Of a DNA stretch of 64,000 nt, positions 16,321-27,700 are shown one piece after another (the first letter of the stretch is position 1; the number at the start of each line of letters is the position of its first letter). A model generated the notes under the pieces. That model saw nothing but the letters and a program-made list of their open reading frames with translations, was not told the DNA's origin and ran no database searches. Made by a program: the position numbers and the translations under genes. This DNA comes from Kitasatospora aureofaciens (lineage in GTDB: Bacteria; Actinomycetota; Actinomycetes; Streptomycetales; Streptomycetaceae): the NCBI GenBank assembly GCA_000720845.1, contig JODU01000005.1:124001-188000 (forward strand), written 5' to 3'.

Positions 16321-17739
16321 GTGTTTTCTTCGCTCGCTGCGCCGTCTCTGCCCGGTCGAGGGGCGGCACGTCTCGCCGCCGGGGCGCTGGCGTCCGCGCT
16401 CGCCGTCGCCGGTGTGGTGACCGGTGCGGCACCGGCCGCCGCCGCCCAGGACGGCGCGCGGGACGGAGTGCGGGGACAGGGCGGGGCGACGGCCACGATA
16501 GGCGGCCTGAAGGCGCACGGCACCGCGGTCATCCACGGGGAGGACGGCGACCAGCAGGTGTCGGCCGGCCTGTTCGAGATGTCCGTCGAGGGCGGCGGCA
16601 TGCTGCAGACGTACTGCGTCGACATCCAGAACCCGACGCAGAAGGACGCGAAGTACCAGGAGACTCCCTGGAGCGGCACGTCGCTGGGCACCAACAAGGA
16701 CGCAGGCCGCATCCGCTGGATCCTGGGGAACTCCTACCCGCAGGTCAACGACCTGGCCGCGCTCGCGAAGAAGGCGGGCGTGCGGGGCGGGCTCACCGAG
16801 GAGGACGCGGCGGCCGGTACCCAGGTCGCCATCTGGCGGTACTCGGACGACACGGACGTCGAGGCCGTCGACCCGCAGGCCGAGCGGCTCGCCGACTACC
16901 TGGAGAAGAACGCCCGCGACCTGGCCGAGCCCGCGGCCTCCCTCGCCCTCGACCCGCCGGCCGTCTCGGGCCGCCCCGGTGAGCGGCTCGGCCCGGTGAC
17001 GGTCCACACCAACGCGGGCGGCGTGACGGTGACGCCCCCGGTGGACGCCGCCGCCAAGGACGCCGTACGGATCGTCGACAAGAAGGGCGAGCCCGTCACC
17101 GACGTCACCGACGGTACCCAGATCTTCTTCGACGTTCCCGAGGACGCGGAGGCCGGCACCGCCCGGCTGTCCGTCCAGGCGTCGACGACCGTGCCGGTCG
17201 GCCGCGCCTTCGCCTCCGAGAGCCGCAGCCAGACGCAGATCCTGGCCGGTTCCAGCGAGTCGACGGTCGCGGCGACGGCGACCGCCACCTGGGCCGCCGA
17301 GGGCGCGGTACCCGCCCTGTCCGCCGAGAAGAACTGCGCCGAGGGCACCCTCGACATCACCGCGCTCAACAAGGGCGACGAGCCCTTCACCTTCGAACTG
17401 CTGGACGCCGAGTACACCATCGCGCCGGGCGAGACCCGGACGGTACCGGTCCCGCTGCCGGAGGACCGCGCCTACGACTTCACGATCCGGGGCCCGGCCG
17501 GCTTCGAACAGCGTTTCAGCGGCGTCCTCGACTGCCGCACCCAGAGCGCCACCCTGTCCGACACCACCCACACCCTCAGCGAACCGGCCCCCGCCACGGT
17601 CGTCACCCCCTCCGCCGGCCCCAACCTCGCCGAAACCGGCAGCTCCGACGCGACCCCTCTGATCGGCGGCGCGGCCATCGGCCTCGTGGTCATGGGCGGC
17701 GCGGTCCTGCTGTTCGTCCGCCGAAGGAACGAGCAGTGA
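16321..17739 (+). CDS. Surface protein with Cys-Gln thioester domain and LAETG sorting signal
   Basis: A 472-aa cell-wall protein. Residues 1-42 are a signal peptide. The thioester domain runs from about 55 to 205: Cys99 in LQTYCVDIQNP and Gln168 in GTQVAIWRY are the pair that forms an internal thioester in TQxA-type adhesins of Gram-positive bacteria. Ig-like regions follow. The C-terminus has LAETG at 436-440, a hydrophobic span and RRRNEQ, a class E sortase signal of the kind used by long chaplins. No sortase gene is seen in this window. GTG at 16321 follows AAGGGGA. Confidence 0.92.
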   Translation: MFSSLAAPSLPGRGAARLAAGALASALAVAGVVTGAAPAAAAQDGARDGVRGQGGATATIGGLKAHGTAVIHGEDGDQQVSAGLFEMSVEGGGMLQTYCVDIQNPTQKDAKYQETPWSGTSLGTNKDAGRIRWILGNSYPQVNDLAALAKKAGVRGGLTEEDAAAGTQVAIWRYSDDTDVEAVDPQAERLADYLEKNARDLAEPAASLALDPPAVSGRPGERLGPVTVHTNAGGVTVTPPVDAAAKDAVRIVDKKGEPVTDVTDGTQIFFDVPEDAEAGTARLSVQASTTVPVGRAFASESRSQTQILAGSSESTVAATATATWAAEGAVPALSAEKNCAEGTLDITALNKGDEPFTFELLDAEYTIAPGETRTVPVPLPEDRAYDFTIRGPAGFEQRFSGVLDCRTQSATLSDTTHTLSEPAPATVVTPSAGPNLAETGSSDATPLIGGAAIGLVVMGGAVLLFVRRRNEQ

Positions 17740-17910
17740 CGGCGAGCACGGTGAAGTCGGCGCCGGTGAGACCCTCCGCCGGATCGACGCCGAGGAACAG
17801 ATACGGACCGGGCTGAGCCACCCCGACCCACTGCCGGTCCACGGCACCACCACCGCGTTGGCCTCCTCCATCCACGTCGTCGCCCAGATGAGGTCACAGC
17901 CCAACGCCAT
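17740..17910 (-). pseudogene. Remnant of a HAD-domain (Swiss-Army-knife RNA repair type) gene
   Basis: The minus strand reads MALGCDLIWATTWMEEAN from 17910 and, in another frame, PGPYLFLGVDPAEGLTGADF nearer 17750. These resemble two conserved blocks of a Streptomyces HAD-domain family of about 170-190 aa (ELVWATTWM.EAN and LL.RVDP..GL...DF), as I recall. The N-terminal DVDG block and the middle with the second aspartate pair are missing, and the two blocks lie in different frames. So this is a shortened, frameshifted relic. It fills most of the 319-base gap between the surface protein and ettA; 17911-18058 should hold the ettA promoter. Confidence 0.6.
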
Positions 17911-18058
17911 GAGGCGCGCCCCACGGCGGCACGGTAGCGCGGCGTACGAAACCCCAGGTCACAGGCCCCGCCCGGAACGCGTTTCCTCCCAGGGGTGGCG
18001 GTGCGGCAAGATGGGGTGTATCTGCCCACTGCCTGATCAAGCTGCCGGACGGTTTCTC

Positions 18059-19723
<1,665 letters not shown>

Positions 19724-19725
19724 TC

Positions 19726-20136
19726 TTGCGGCACATCTACCGCTGCCCACTGCGCTGGGCGGACATGGACGCGTACGGCCACGTCAACAACGTGGTCTTC
19801 CTCCGCTACCTGGAGGAGGCCCGTATCGACTTCCTGTTCCGCCCGGAGAAGGACTTCAAGCAGGGGTCCGTGGTGGCACGCCATGAGATCGACTACAAGC
19901 GGCAGCTCGTCCACCGGCACCACCCGGTCGACATCGAGCTGTGGGTAACGGAGATCAGGGCCGCCTCCTTCACCCTCACCTACGAGGTCAAGGACGGGGA
20001 CGAGATCTACGTCCGCGCCTCCACGGTGATCGTGCCGTTCGACTTCGAGGCGCAGCGGCCCCGGCGGCTCACCGCCGAGGAGCGGGAGTTCCTCCGGGAG
20101 TACACCGACGCCAAGGAGGAGGCCGTCGCCGCATGA
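19726..20136 (+). CDS. Hotdog-fold acyl-CoA thioesterase
   Basis: A 136-aa single hotdog domain of the 4-hydroxybenzoyl-CoA/YbgC thioesterase type. RCPLRWADMDAYGHVNNVVFLRYLEEARIDF contains the catalytic aspartate and the HVNN turn. RHEIDYKRQLVHRHHPVDIELWV is the second conserved strand pair. It begins with TTG two bases after ettA, with no separate ribosome site, so it is translated with ettA. Its substrate is unknown. Confidence 0.9.
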   Translation: MRHIYRCPLRWADMDAYGHVNNVVFLRYLEEARIDFLFRPEKDFKQGSVVARHEIDYKRQLVHRHHPVDIELWVTEIRAASFTLTYEVKDGDEIYVRASTVIVPFDFEAQRPRRLTAEEREFLREYTDAKEEAVAA

Positions 20137-20834
20137 CGGTGCTCCACCTCGCCGACGAAGGGGAGGCCGCGGATCTCGCGGCCTTCCTCTCCCGGCTGCT
20201 CCACTACGACCGTTCCGCCGCGGTACGCCTCCAGGCGGCCGGCACCGCCCTGGCCGTCTTCGGGCGGCCGCCCTCCTTCGAGGTGCTGGCCGTGCGCGCG
20301 GTACGGCTGGCCAAGCCGTACGAGAACGGGCTCGACGCCACTCTCGACGTGACCGTCTCCGCCGGTGAGCTGCTGGAGACCGTGGACGAGCGGACGGCCA
20401 CCTCCGGCGTGCCGGACACGGTGACCGGGCCGCCCTGGGCCGGGGTGCTGCCCCCGCGCGGGGGCTGGCGGACCGAGGTGGGACTGCCCGCTCCGGACGC
20501 GCTGCGCGCGCTGGTCGCCGCCGCGGTGGCGGAGTTCCGCACGCGGACGGGCGAGCTGGCCCCCGAGGCCCGTACGCGGGCCGAGCTGGACCGGGTCGGG
20601 CGGGAGATCTGGTCCCGGAGCGTCGGGGACACCGGGCTGCCGGTGCGGGCCGTGCACGCGGCCCAGTCGCTCGGGTTCCTGCGGCCGCGCGGAGCACCGG
20701 CCTCCGGTTCCGGTTCCGGCGAGGACGCGCCGAAGCTGCTGTCCTCCGGTGCGTGGCTGCGGCTGCGCACGCCCTTCGGGTCCGTCGCGCTGCGGCGGGC
20801 GGGGACCGGAGCCCTGGGCATCAGCGTGCGCTGA
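20133..20834 (+). CDS. Conserved actinobacterial protein of unknown function
   Basis: I do not recognise this 233-aa protein. It has no signal peptide, membrane span or catalytic motif. It reads as a soluble alpha/beta protein, with a charged helical part at 130-165 (LRALVAAAVAEFRTRTGELAPEARTRAELDRVGREIW) and a C-terminal beta-rich end (GAWLRLRTPFGSVALRR). Its ATG overlaps the thioesterase stop as ATGA and AAGGAGG lies 13 bases upstream, so it is the third gene of the ettA operon. This linkage hints at a translation-related role; that is inference. Confidence 0.8.
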   Translation: MTVLHLADEGEAADLAAFLSRLLHYDRSAAVRLQAAGTALAVFGRPPSFEVLAVRAVRLAKPYENGLDATLDVTVSAGELLETVDERTATSGVPDTVTGPPWAGVLPPRGGWRTEVGLPAPDALRALVAAAVAEFRTRTGELAPEARTRAELDRVGREIWSRSVGDTGLPVRAVHAAQSLGFLRPRGAPASGSGSGEDAPKLLSSGAWLRLRTPFGSVALRRAGTGALGISVR

Positions 20835-20852
20835 GGCCGTCCGGGCCGCCGC

Positions 20853-21812
20853 TCAGTGCTGTGGCTCGCTGTCGTCCGGCCGTACGGCGATGTGGTCCGA
20901 CTCCAGTTCCAGGGCGACGCGGTCGCGCATGCCGAGGGCCGCGGTGTAGTCGGCGGGCAGCTGGAGCCGGCCGGCCCGGTCCAGCATGGCGTACTCGCGG
21001 GCCACCACCGTCTCGTGGCCGGTCTCCGCGTCCACCTCGCTGCGGCGCAGCACCTCCGTGGAGGTGCGGCCGTCGCGGATGGCGACGGTGCGGCGGACCT
21101 CACCGGCCACCGCCTGGTCGTGGGTCACGATGACGACCGTGGTGCCCAACTGCTCGTTCGCCGTACGGAACGCGGCGAAGATCTGTTCCGCGGTGTGGGA
21201 GTCCAGCTCGCCCGTCGGCTCGTCCGCGAGCAGCACGGACGGGTCGCTCGCGAGGGCCACGGCGATGGCGACCCGCTGCTGCTGCCCGCCGGACAGCTCC
21301 CGTGGGCGCCGGTCGCGGCAGTCCGCGACGCCCATCAGGTCCAGGAGTTCCAGCGCGCGCTCGGTGCGTGCCGCCCGGCGTCCGCCGGTGCCGGCCAGCT
21401 GCATGGGCAGCGCCACGTTCTGCGCGGCCGTCAGGTACGGCATCAGGTTCCGGGACGTCTGCTGCCACACGAAGCCGACCACCGTGCGGCGGTAGGCCAG
21501 GCGGTCCTTCGCCGTCATCGTGAGCAGGTCGCGCCCCGCGACCCGGGCCGCCCCGGCGGTCGGTGTGTCCAGACCGGCCAGGATGTTCATCAGCGTGGAC
21601 TTGCCGCTGCCCGAGGCGCCGACCAGCGCCATCAGCTCGCCCTCCCGGACCAGCAGGTCGAGTCCCTGGAGGGCCTGCACCTCCACCCCGTCCGCGCTGA
21701 AGATCCGTACCAGGCGGTCGCAGGTGATCAGGGCGTCGTGGCCGTACGCGGGCCGGTCCCGGGACGCCGCGACGCGGTCGGCCAGGTCCGCGAGGGTGGG
21801 GTCGGTCGTCAT
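20853..21812 (-). CDS. ABC transporter ATPase with C-terminal AbrB-like tail
   Basis: A 319-aa ATPase of the MacB/LolD type. It has Walker A GASGSGKST near 63, the Q-loop QQTSRNLMPYL, the signature LSGGQQQRVAIAVAL, Walker B VLLADEPTGELD and H-loop VTHD. Residues 273-319 are unusual: AMLDRAGRLQLPADYTAALGMRDRVALELESDHIAVRP reads like a single AbrB/SpoVT swapped-hairpin motif, normally a DNA-binding fold. The ATG at 21812 has GGAGGAG before it; the frame extends 22 codons further without support. It is the last gene of an operon with two large permeases and should energise both. Confidence 0.92.
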   Translation of the reverse strand: MTTDPTLADLADRVAASRDRPAYGHDALITCDRLVRIFSADGVEVQALQGLDLLVREGELMALVGASGSGKSTLMNILAGLDTPTAGAARVAGRDLLTMTAKDRLAYRRTVVGFVWQQTSRNLMPYLTAAQNVALPMQLAGTGGRRAARTERALELLDLMGVADCRDRRPRELSGGQQQRVAIAVALASDPSVLLADEPTGELDSHTAEQIFAAFRTANEQLGTTVVIVTHDQAVAGEVRRTVAIRDGRTSTEVLRRSEVDAETGHETVVAREYAMLDRAGRLQLPADYTAALGMRDRVALELESDHIAVRPDDSEPQH

Positions 21813-21864
21813 CGGGTCTCCTCCGTGTCTGCGTCCGCGGTCCGCCGCGTCGTCGGCCGGGCCT

Positions 21865-24597
21865 TCACCGGGCGTCACCCGCCCGGAGCTCCGCCACCGC
21901 TCCGCGCCGGCCCGACCACCATGCCTGGAGCGCCGCCACCCCCACCGTCAGGACCAGCACCGCCACCGCCGGGACGGCCAGCGACCAGGGGTCGGCGCTC
22001 AGTTCCGCGCGCCCCGCCGGGGACGTCGCTGCCGACACCGCGATGGTCGTCAGGTCGATGCCGGGGGAGAGGAGCCGGACGGCCGCCCAGCCGGTCAGGA
22101 TGCCGCCCAGTGCCGCGGGCAGGGCCTGTGGGAGGGACTCCAGGACGAGCAGGCGGCGGCCCTGGGCGCGGGTGAGGCCCATGGTGCGCAGCCGGGCGAG
22201 GAGCGCGGCGCGTTCGGGCGCGGTGCCGGCCAGGGACAGCAGCAGGGCCAGGGCGGCGTAGCCGGCGGCGGCGGCCACGGCGGCCGTGTAGATGTGCTCC
22301 GCGCCGGACTGCAGCGGCGAGTCCACGTACCTGCCGCGCTCCTCGGACCGCAGCTCGACGGTGCCGGCGTCGTCCGCCGCCCGGTGCACCGCGCCCGCGT
22401 CCAGGTCGTCGCCGGTGAGCAGCAGGACGTTCGGCCGGACGGCCCCGGCCGGCAGCCCGGCCCGGTCCACGACGAGGAAGTCGTCGCCGGTCACGGCGGG
22501 GGTGTGGTCGCGGACCAGCACGATCCGCAGTGTGGCGACGCTGCCGTCGGCCACGCGCACCTGGAAGGTGTCGTTGCCGAACCGTTCGGCGACCGTCGGC
22601 GAGGCCAGCGCGGGCAGCACGGCGTCCTCGGAGCCGCCCTCGGCGCCGTCCGGCCGCGTCAGCTTCCCCGCGGGGAACGCGCCGAGGTCCGTCCGCCCGG
22701 CCAGCGCCGCGTAGTCGCCGGGGTCCACCGTCGCGAGCGGCAGCGACTGGCGGCCGTCGTTCGTCCTGGCCTGGTAGTCGAGGCCGACCTCGGTGACCTC
22801 CCGCACCCCGGGCGCCTTCCCGAGCCGGCCGGACAGCCCGGCGGGCAGCGCGGCCTCCGCCTCCACCCGGCCGTCGGCGCCGACGGAGAGCAGCGCCGCC
22901 CGGTCGCGCGCGTCGGCGACGCCGCTGAGGACCGAGCCGCCGAACGCCGCCACGGTGAACGCCGTCAGCAGCGCGAGCAGGGGCAGTACGGCGGAGGCGG
23001 AGCCGCGCCCGGCCCGGGCCAGCGCGAGCGGTCCGACGGCACCCCGCAGTCGCCGGGCCGGGCGGGCCAGCCCGCGCAGCGGCAGCGGATACAGCCGCAC
23101 CAGCACCAGCGCGGCGATCACCCCGACCAGCACCGGAGCCATCGCCACCAGGTCACCGGCGCCGTTCGTAGCCCCGCGCCGGCGCAGCATCTCGACCGCG
23201 CCGAGGGCGAGGACCACGACGGTCAGTTCGGCGACCGTACGGCGCCGGGAGGCGCGCGGGGAGACCGCGTCCCGGCGGCCGTCGTGGACCCGTACGGCGT
23301 GGTGCGCGGCGGCGGCCCGCAGCGGCAGCGCCAGGCAGGCCACGGCGGTGACCGCGACGGCGGCCCAGAGCGCGGGGAGCAGCCGGCCGCCGGGCAGCGC
23401 GAGCAGGGCCACGGCGCATCCGAGGGCGCCCGCGGGCACCGCGACGACCGCCGTCTCGGCCAGCAGCCGGCCGATCAGGCCCCGTACGGAGGCGCCGCGG
23501 GCCCGCAGCAGGGCCAGTTCGGCGCGGCGCCGTTCGGTGGCCAGGCCGCCCGCCATCAGCAGGACGACCGCGGCGACCGTGCCCGCGCCCGAGGCGGCGA
23601 CGACGATCAGCGGGCCGATGTCGCCGCGGAGTTCCTCGTACGTGGTGAAGGCCGAGTCGAGTCCGGTCGCGACGTCGGTGAGCGGGCTGATCGACGAGTG
23701 CAGCTTCTCCAGACCGGGACCGGACTCCAGGGAGGCCACGGCGGAGGCGAGTTCGTCGAGGTCGCGGCTGTGCAGGGCGTCCGGGTCCGGGGTCAGGTGC
23801 CAGTAGCGGACCGTGGGGGTCGTGCTCAGCAGCGCGGGGGCCGCCTCGGGGGCGAGCAGCAGGCCGCCGACCCAGTAGCTGGGGTTGGACGCTCCCATCG
23901 GTCCCGGCGTGCGCCGCAGGGAGGGGGTGCGCAGCAGGGAGTCGACGGACCAGTAGGGGCTGTCGGGTTCCTCGGGAGTGACGATGCCGGTGACGCGGAC
24001 GGTGAGGCCCTGGCGGCCGGGCAGGTGGATGACCGAGCCCGCCTCGATGTGCAGGGTCCGGGCCGTCTCCTCGGTCACCGCGGCCTGCACCTCGGAGGTC
24101 GAGGCGGTCGCCTCCTTGCCGGGGACCTCGGGCAGCCGGCCGGAGCGCAGCCGGGTGTGGTCGGCGAGACCGTGCGGGGCGGCGAGGAGCATCTCCGCGG
24201 GGAGGCCGTCGGGCCGGGGCAGCCACTTGTCCGGCGAGGGCAGGGTCTCGGTGGTGCGGACGCCGTAGGAGGAGCGCTTCTCGTCGATGACGAGCGGACG
24301 CTCGACCGTGCCGAGGGCGGACTCGTAGAGGCTGGTGAGGCGTTCGGGCCGGACGCTGTCCTCCGCGTGGGCCACCTCTCCGTCGAGGTCGGGCCCGGCG
24401 GTCACCAGGATGCTGCTCTCGTCGACCGGGGCGTGCTCGACGGCCTGGCGCAGACCGGCGTCCGTGTACCGGTCCAGCGCCCGGGGGAACGCGGCGGCCA
24501 GACACGCGGTCAGCGCCACCAGCACCGCCAGCGCCACGGCGGCGCCGGGCGCGGCCCGCAGCCGGGTACGCACCCAGGGCGCGGTCACGGGGTTCAC
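21865..24597 (-). CDS. Large FtsX-family ABC permease (first of two)
   Basis: A 910-aa permease. It begins with an N-terminal membrane helix (AAVALAVLVALTACLAAAFP), a large extracytoplasmic domain (about 45-310), a block of helices with the FtsX core (AAVVLLMAGGLATERRRAELALLRARGASVRGLIGRLL), a second extracytoplasmic region and a final FtsX helix set (LLARLRTMGLTRAQGRRLLVLESLPQALPAALGG). Such proteins work with a MacB-like ATPase in lipid, peptide or antibiotic extrusion. The GTG at 24597 has GGGAGG 9 bases upstream and overlaps the stop of a 61-codon mini-ORF. Substrate unknown. Confidence 0.92.
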   Translation of the reverse strand: MNPVTAPWVRTRLRAAPGAAVALAVLVALTACLAAAFPRALDRYTDAGLRQAVEHAPVDESSILVTAGPDLDGEVAHAEDSVRPERLTSLYESALGTVERPLVIDEKRSSYGVRTTETLPSPDKWLPRPDGLPAEMLLAAPHGLADHTRLRSGRLPEVPGKEATASTSEVQAAVTEETARTLHIEAGSVIHLPGRQGLTVRVTGIVTPEEPDSPYWSVDSLLRTPSLRRTPGPMGASNPSYWVGGLLLAPEAAPALLSTTPTVRYWHLTPDPDALHSRDLDELASAVASLESGPGLEKLHSSISPLTDVATGLDSAFTTYEELRGDIGPLIVVAASGAGTVAAVVLLMAGGLATERRRAELALLRARGASVRGLIGRLLAETAVVAVPAGALGCAVALLALPGGRLLPALWAAVAVTAVACLALPLRAAAAHHAVRVHDGRRDAVSPRASRRRTVAELTVVVLALGAVEMLRRRGATNGAGDLVAMAPVLVGVIAALVLVRLYPLPLRGLARPARRLRGAVGPLALARAGRGSASAVLPLLALLTAFTVAAFGGSVLSGVADARDRAALLSVGADGRVEAEAALPAGLSGRLGKAPGVREVTEVGLDYQARTNDGRQSLPLATVDPGDYAALAGRTDLGAFPAGKLTRPDGAEGGSEDAVLPALASPTVAERFGNDTFQVRVADGSVATLRIVLVRDHTPAVTGDDFLVVDRAGLPAGAVRPNVLLLTGDDLDAGAVHRAADDAGTVELRSEERGRYVDSPLQSGAEHIYTAAVAAAAGYAALALLLSLAGTAPERAALLARLRTMGLTRAQGRRLLVLESLPQALPAALGGILTGWAAVRLLSPGIDLTTIAVSAATSPAGRAELSADPWSLAVPAVAVLVLTVGVAALQAWWSGRRGAVAELRAGDAR

Positions 24598-24793
24598 CGG
24601 CCGGTACCTCCCTGTCCTTCGGGGGTCGCCGTCGTGCGGGTGGAGTGCGGTGCCCGTGCGGTGGCGGTCGTCGGCGTGGTCGTCCCGGACGGGGACGGCG
24701 GGGTCGTCGTCGCGGGCGCCGGCGGGGTGGTCCGGTGGCGCGGGCGGGTGGGGGTCCGGGGCGCGGTCACGGGGTTCACCGGCCGGTACCTCC
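24577..24793 (-). repeat. 35-bp perfect direct repeat spanning the permease start regions
   Basis: Copies at 24577-24611 and 24759-24793 are identical and lie 182 bases apart. Each contains a ribosome site, the overlapping stop/start and the first seven codons MNPVTAP. The copies frame the mini-ORF between the two permeases. The pattern looks like a tandem duplication of the junction with 147 bases of unique DNA between. Confidence 0.95.
24594..24779 (-). CDS. 61-codon Pro/Thr-rich mini-ORF between permeases
   Basis: This ORF starts at GTG 24779, overlapping the TGA of the upstream permease, and ends at 24594, overlapping the GTG of the next permease, both by four bases. A GGAGG site lies 9 bases before its start. 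The first seven residues (MNPVTAP) equal those of the downstream permease and the last five (GGTGR) equal the C-terminus of the upstream permease. The middle is Pro/Thr/Arg-rich (TTPPAPATTTPPSPSGTTTP). It may be translated because of the coupling. It might be no more than a duplication scar that keeps the two permeases coupled. Confidence 0.45.
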   Translation of the reverse strand: MNPVTAPRTPTRPRHRTTPPAPATTTPPSPSGTTTPTTATARAPHSTRTTATPEGQGGTGR

Positions 24794-27700
24794 GTCCTTG
24801 AGGGTCACCGTCGTGTCGGTGCGGCGCAGGGCCAGTGCCGCGGTGACCAGGAGCGGGACGACGGCCATGCCGGCCAGCAGCAGGGCGATGCGGTCGCCCG
24901 GCAGGGACACGTGGACGTCCGGCACGGGGCGGGTGGCCTGCGGGGTCAGTACGGTCAGCGGGATCACCGCCCGGGTCAGGACCGCGCCCAGGGCGGCGCC
25001 GGTCAGCAGGGCCAGGCCGGTCAGCACGCCCTGCTCGGCGGCGACCGTGCGGGCCAGCCGGCGGCGCGAGGCGCCCAGGGCGCGCAGTACGGAGAACTCG
25101 GTGCCGCGCTCGCGCAGCGACCCGGCCGCGCTCACCGCGAAGCCGACCGCGGCGAGCGCCGCCGCCACCAGGGTCGCCGCGGCGAACGCCGCCCCGGGAC
25201 CGGCGCCGAACGGGTCGTCACGCAGCCGCTTGGCGACCTCGTCGCGGACCAGGACCTGGGCCGGCGCGGTGTCCGGGAACGCCCGCAGGCCGGCCGCCGC
25301 CTCGTCGGTCTTCCCGGGCCCGGTCCGCAGCCACCACTCGGTGGGCGCGACGGCGGCGCCGTACTTGCCCTGCAACTGCCGGTTGACCGCCGGCAGGTCG
25401 ACCAGCAGGGCGCCGCCGAACTGCGCCGAGGGGGTCTCGGGACCGGTGCCCGGCAGCTCGCGCACCGAGCGGACGATCCGCACCGGGACGTCGTGGCCGC
25501 CGATCAGCACCGGGACGCGCTGCCCGGTGCGGGCGCCCGAGGAGTCGAGGAAGCGGTCGGTGGCCACGGCGGTCACCTCGGCCGGCTTCGGCTGCGCGAC
25601 CCGCAATCGCACGGACAGCGTGGTGATCTTCCAGCCGGCCTCCGAGCGGCCCGTGGCGTACTCGACGGCGAGCGGACCCGAGCCGAGCACACGCGGCTCG
25701 GAGGGGGCGCCGCCCGGGACCGGTGCTGCCGGCGGCGGCGCCAGTTCCGAACCGGCCGTCCAGGCGCCGGGCAGCGGGACCGGGCGTACGGTCCCGTCGG
25801 CGGCCGTGGCCGTCACCCGCCGTACGGTCAGCCGGTGTTCCTCGCCCCGGCCGCCGGGCTGGACCACCGTGGACTCGACGCCGGTCAGGGTGAGCGGACC
25901 GGCGGAGACGTCCAGGCCGAGCGTGTGCTCCCGGCCGTCGGCGGCCAGCGAACCGGCCTCCAGCCGGTACGGGGTGCCCCAGCGGTCCTCGACGGTGACC
26001 GCCACGTCCGCCGACTGGGAGCCGGCCGGGGCCGGGCCGGCGCCGCGGACGGTCAGGGTCGCCGCCAGCGCGAGGCGGGCCGTGCCCGCCGGGATCCTCG
26101 CGCCCTTCGACGGCTGACCCGGCGCCATCCCGGACAGCAGCGCCCCCGGCGACTCGTCGGCCAGGTCCGGCCGCATCAGCATCAGACCCGCCGCGTGCGA
26201 GGTGTCCAGCGCGAGCACCGTCGCCGTCCGGTCGCCGGACAGGGAGACCTCGGACCGGGCCACGGGGGCGACCTCCGCCACCCCCGGGACGCCCGCGACC
26301 AGGTCGGTGCGGCCCGGGCCCGGCGTTCCCGAGGCCTGCACCCGGACCGGCGCCCCGGTACGGAAGTCGGCCTGGTCGTCCTGCGAGCGGGACCACGAGG
26401 CGCCCTGCCCGATCGCCATCGTGCCCAGCGCCACGGCGAGCACCAGCAGCAGCACCGGACCCGCCCCGCGCATCGGACGGCGGCTCAGCTGCCAGCCCGC
26501 CAGCGCCGCCGCGAGACCGCGCCCGCTCGCCGCCCGGCGCTCCGCGAGCCGCGCCACCAGCGGCAGCAGCCGCAGCGCCAGCACCGTCCCGGCGAGCAGG
26601 GCCAGCGTGGGCGTCGCCACGAACAGCGGATCGACCCCCAGGCCGCCCGCGCCGTCGGCCTCGCCCGTCCCGGCGGCGGAGGAGGTCTGCTGGTCCAGCT
26701 GCCAGTAGGCGATACCGGCGATCACCAGCAGACCCACGTCGGCGCCGGCCCGCAGCCAGCCCGGCAGCGCCCGGGGCCGTCCGCCGGCCTCCGGCGCGAG
26801 GGTCAGCGCGGGCAGCGTCACGGCCAGCGTGCACCCGAGCGCCGCGACCGCCGCCACCAGCCACACCGTGCCGCCGCCACCGGCCGCCGGTTCCCAGCCG
26901 AGCCCGATCCGGGCCAGCGCCCCGTGCCCGGCCAGCAGCCGGACCAGCGGCCCGGCCAGCAGCGGCGCGCAGACCAGCGCGGGCACGGCCAGCAGCAGCG
27001 CCTCCAGCGCCGAGCCCGCCGCCAGCCGGGCCCGGGAGGCGCCGCGCGCCCGCAGCAGCCGCAGCTCGCCCGCCCGCTCCGCGCTCAGCAGCCGTGCCAC
27101 CAGCAGCAGCGCCCCGCCCGCGAGCAGCACCAGCTGCAAGGCGATCACCAGGAGGGTGGAACGGGAGACCTCCAGCGAACGGTCGAGACGCTCCAGGATC
27201 GTCGGCAGCTCGGTGGTCGCCGCGGTGGTGCCACTGAGCACCTGCTGCTCGCGCAGCCACGCCAGGCCGCCCCGGGCCGCCTCCCCGAGGGCCTGCGTCC
27301 GTCCGGTCGTCAGCGAGGAGTAGTCCGCCGTCACCAGCCACCCGGAGGACCCCGCGCTCACCCGCCCACCGCTCAGCGCACCGGGCGGGGCGAGCAGCGG
27401 CCCGTACGTCGTGAAGCCGCCCTGCTGGAGGCCGCGCCCGGCCAGGTCGTCCAGGCGCCAGTACGGTGACCCCGCGTCGACCGGCCGGTACAGGCCGCTC
27501 ACCACGATGTCGACGGCCGGGCCGTCGAGCCGGTCGGTGAGGGTGAGCCGGTCGCCGGTACCGACGCCGATGCGTTCGGCGGCGGCCACCGGCACCGCCA
27601 CCTCGACGGCGCCGTCGGCGTCCCCGCCCGCGCCCTCGCCTCCGTTCGCGGGCATCCGGCCCTCGTCGATGCGGACCTGCGCCGGGTCGAGCGCCGCGAA

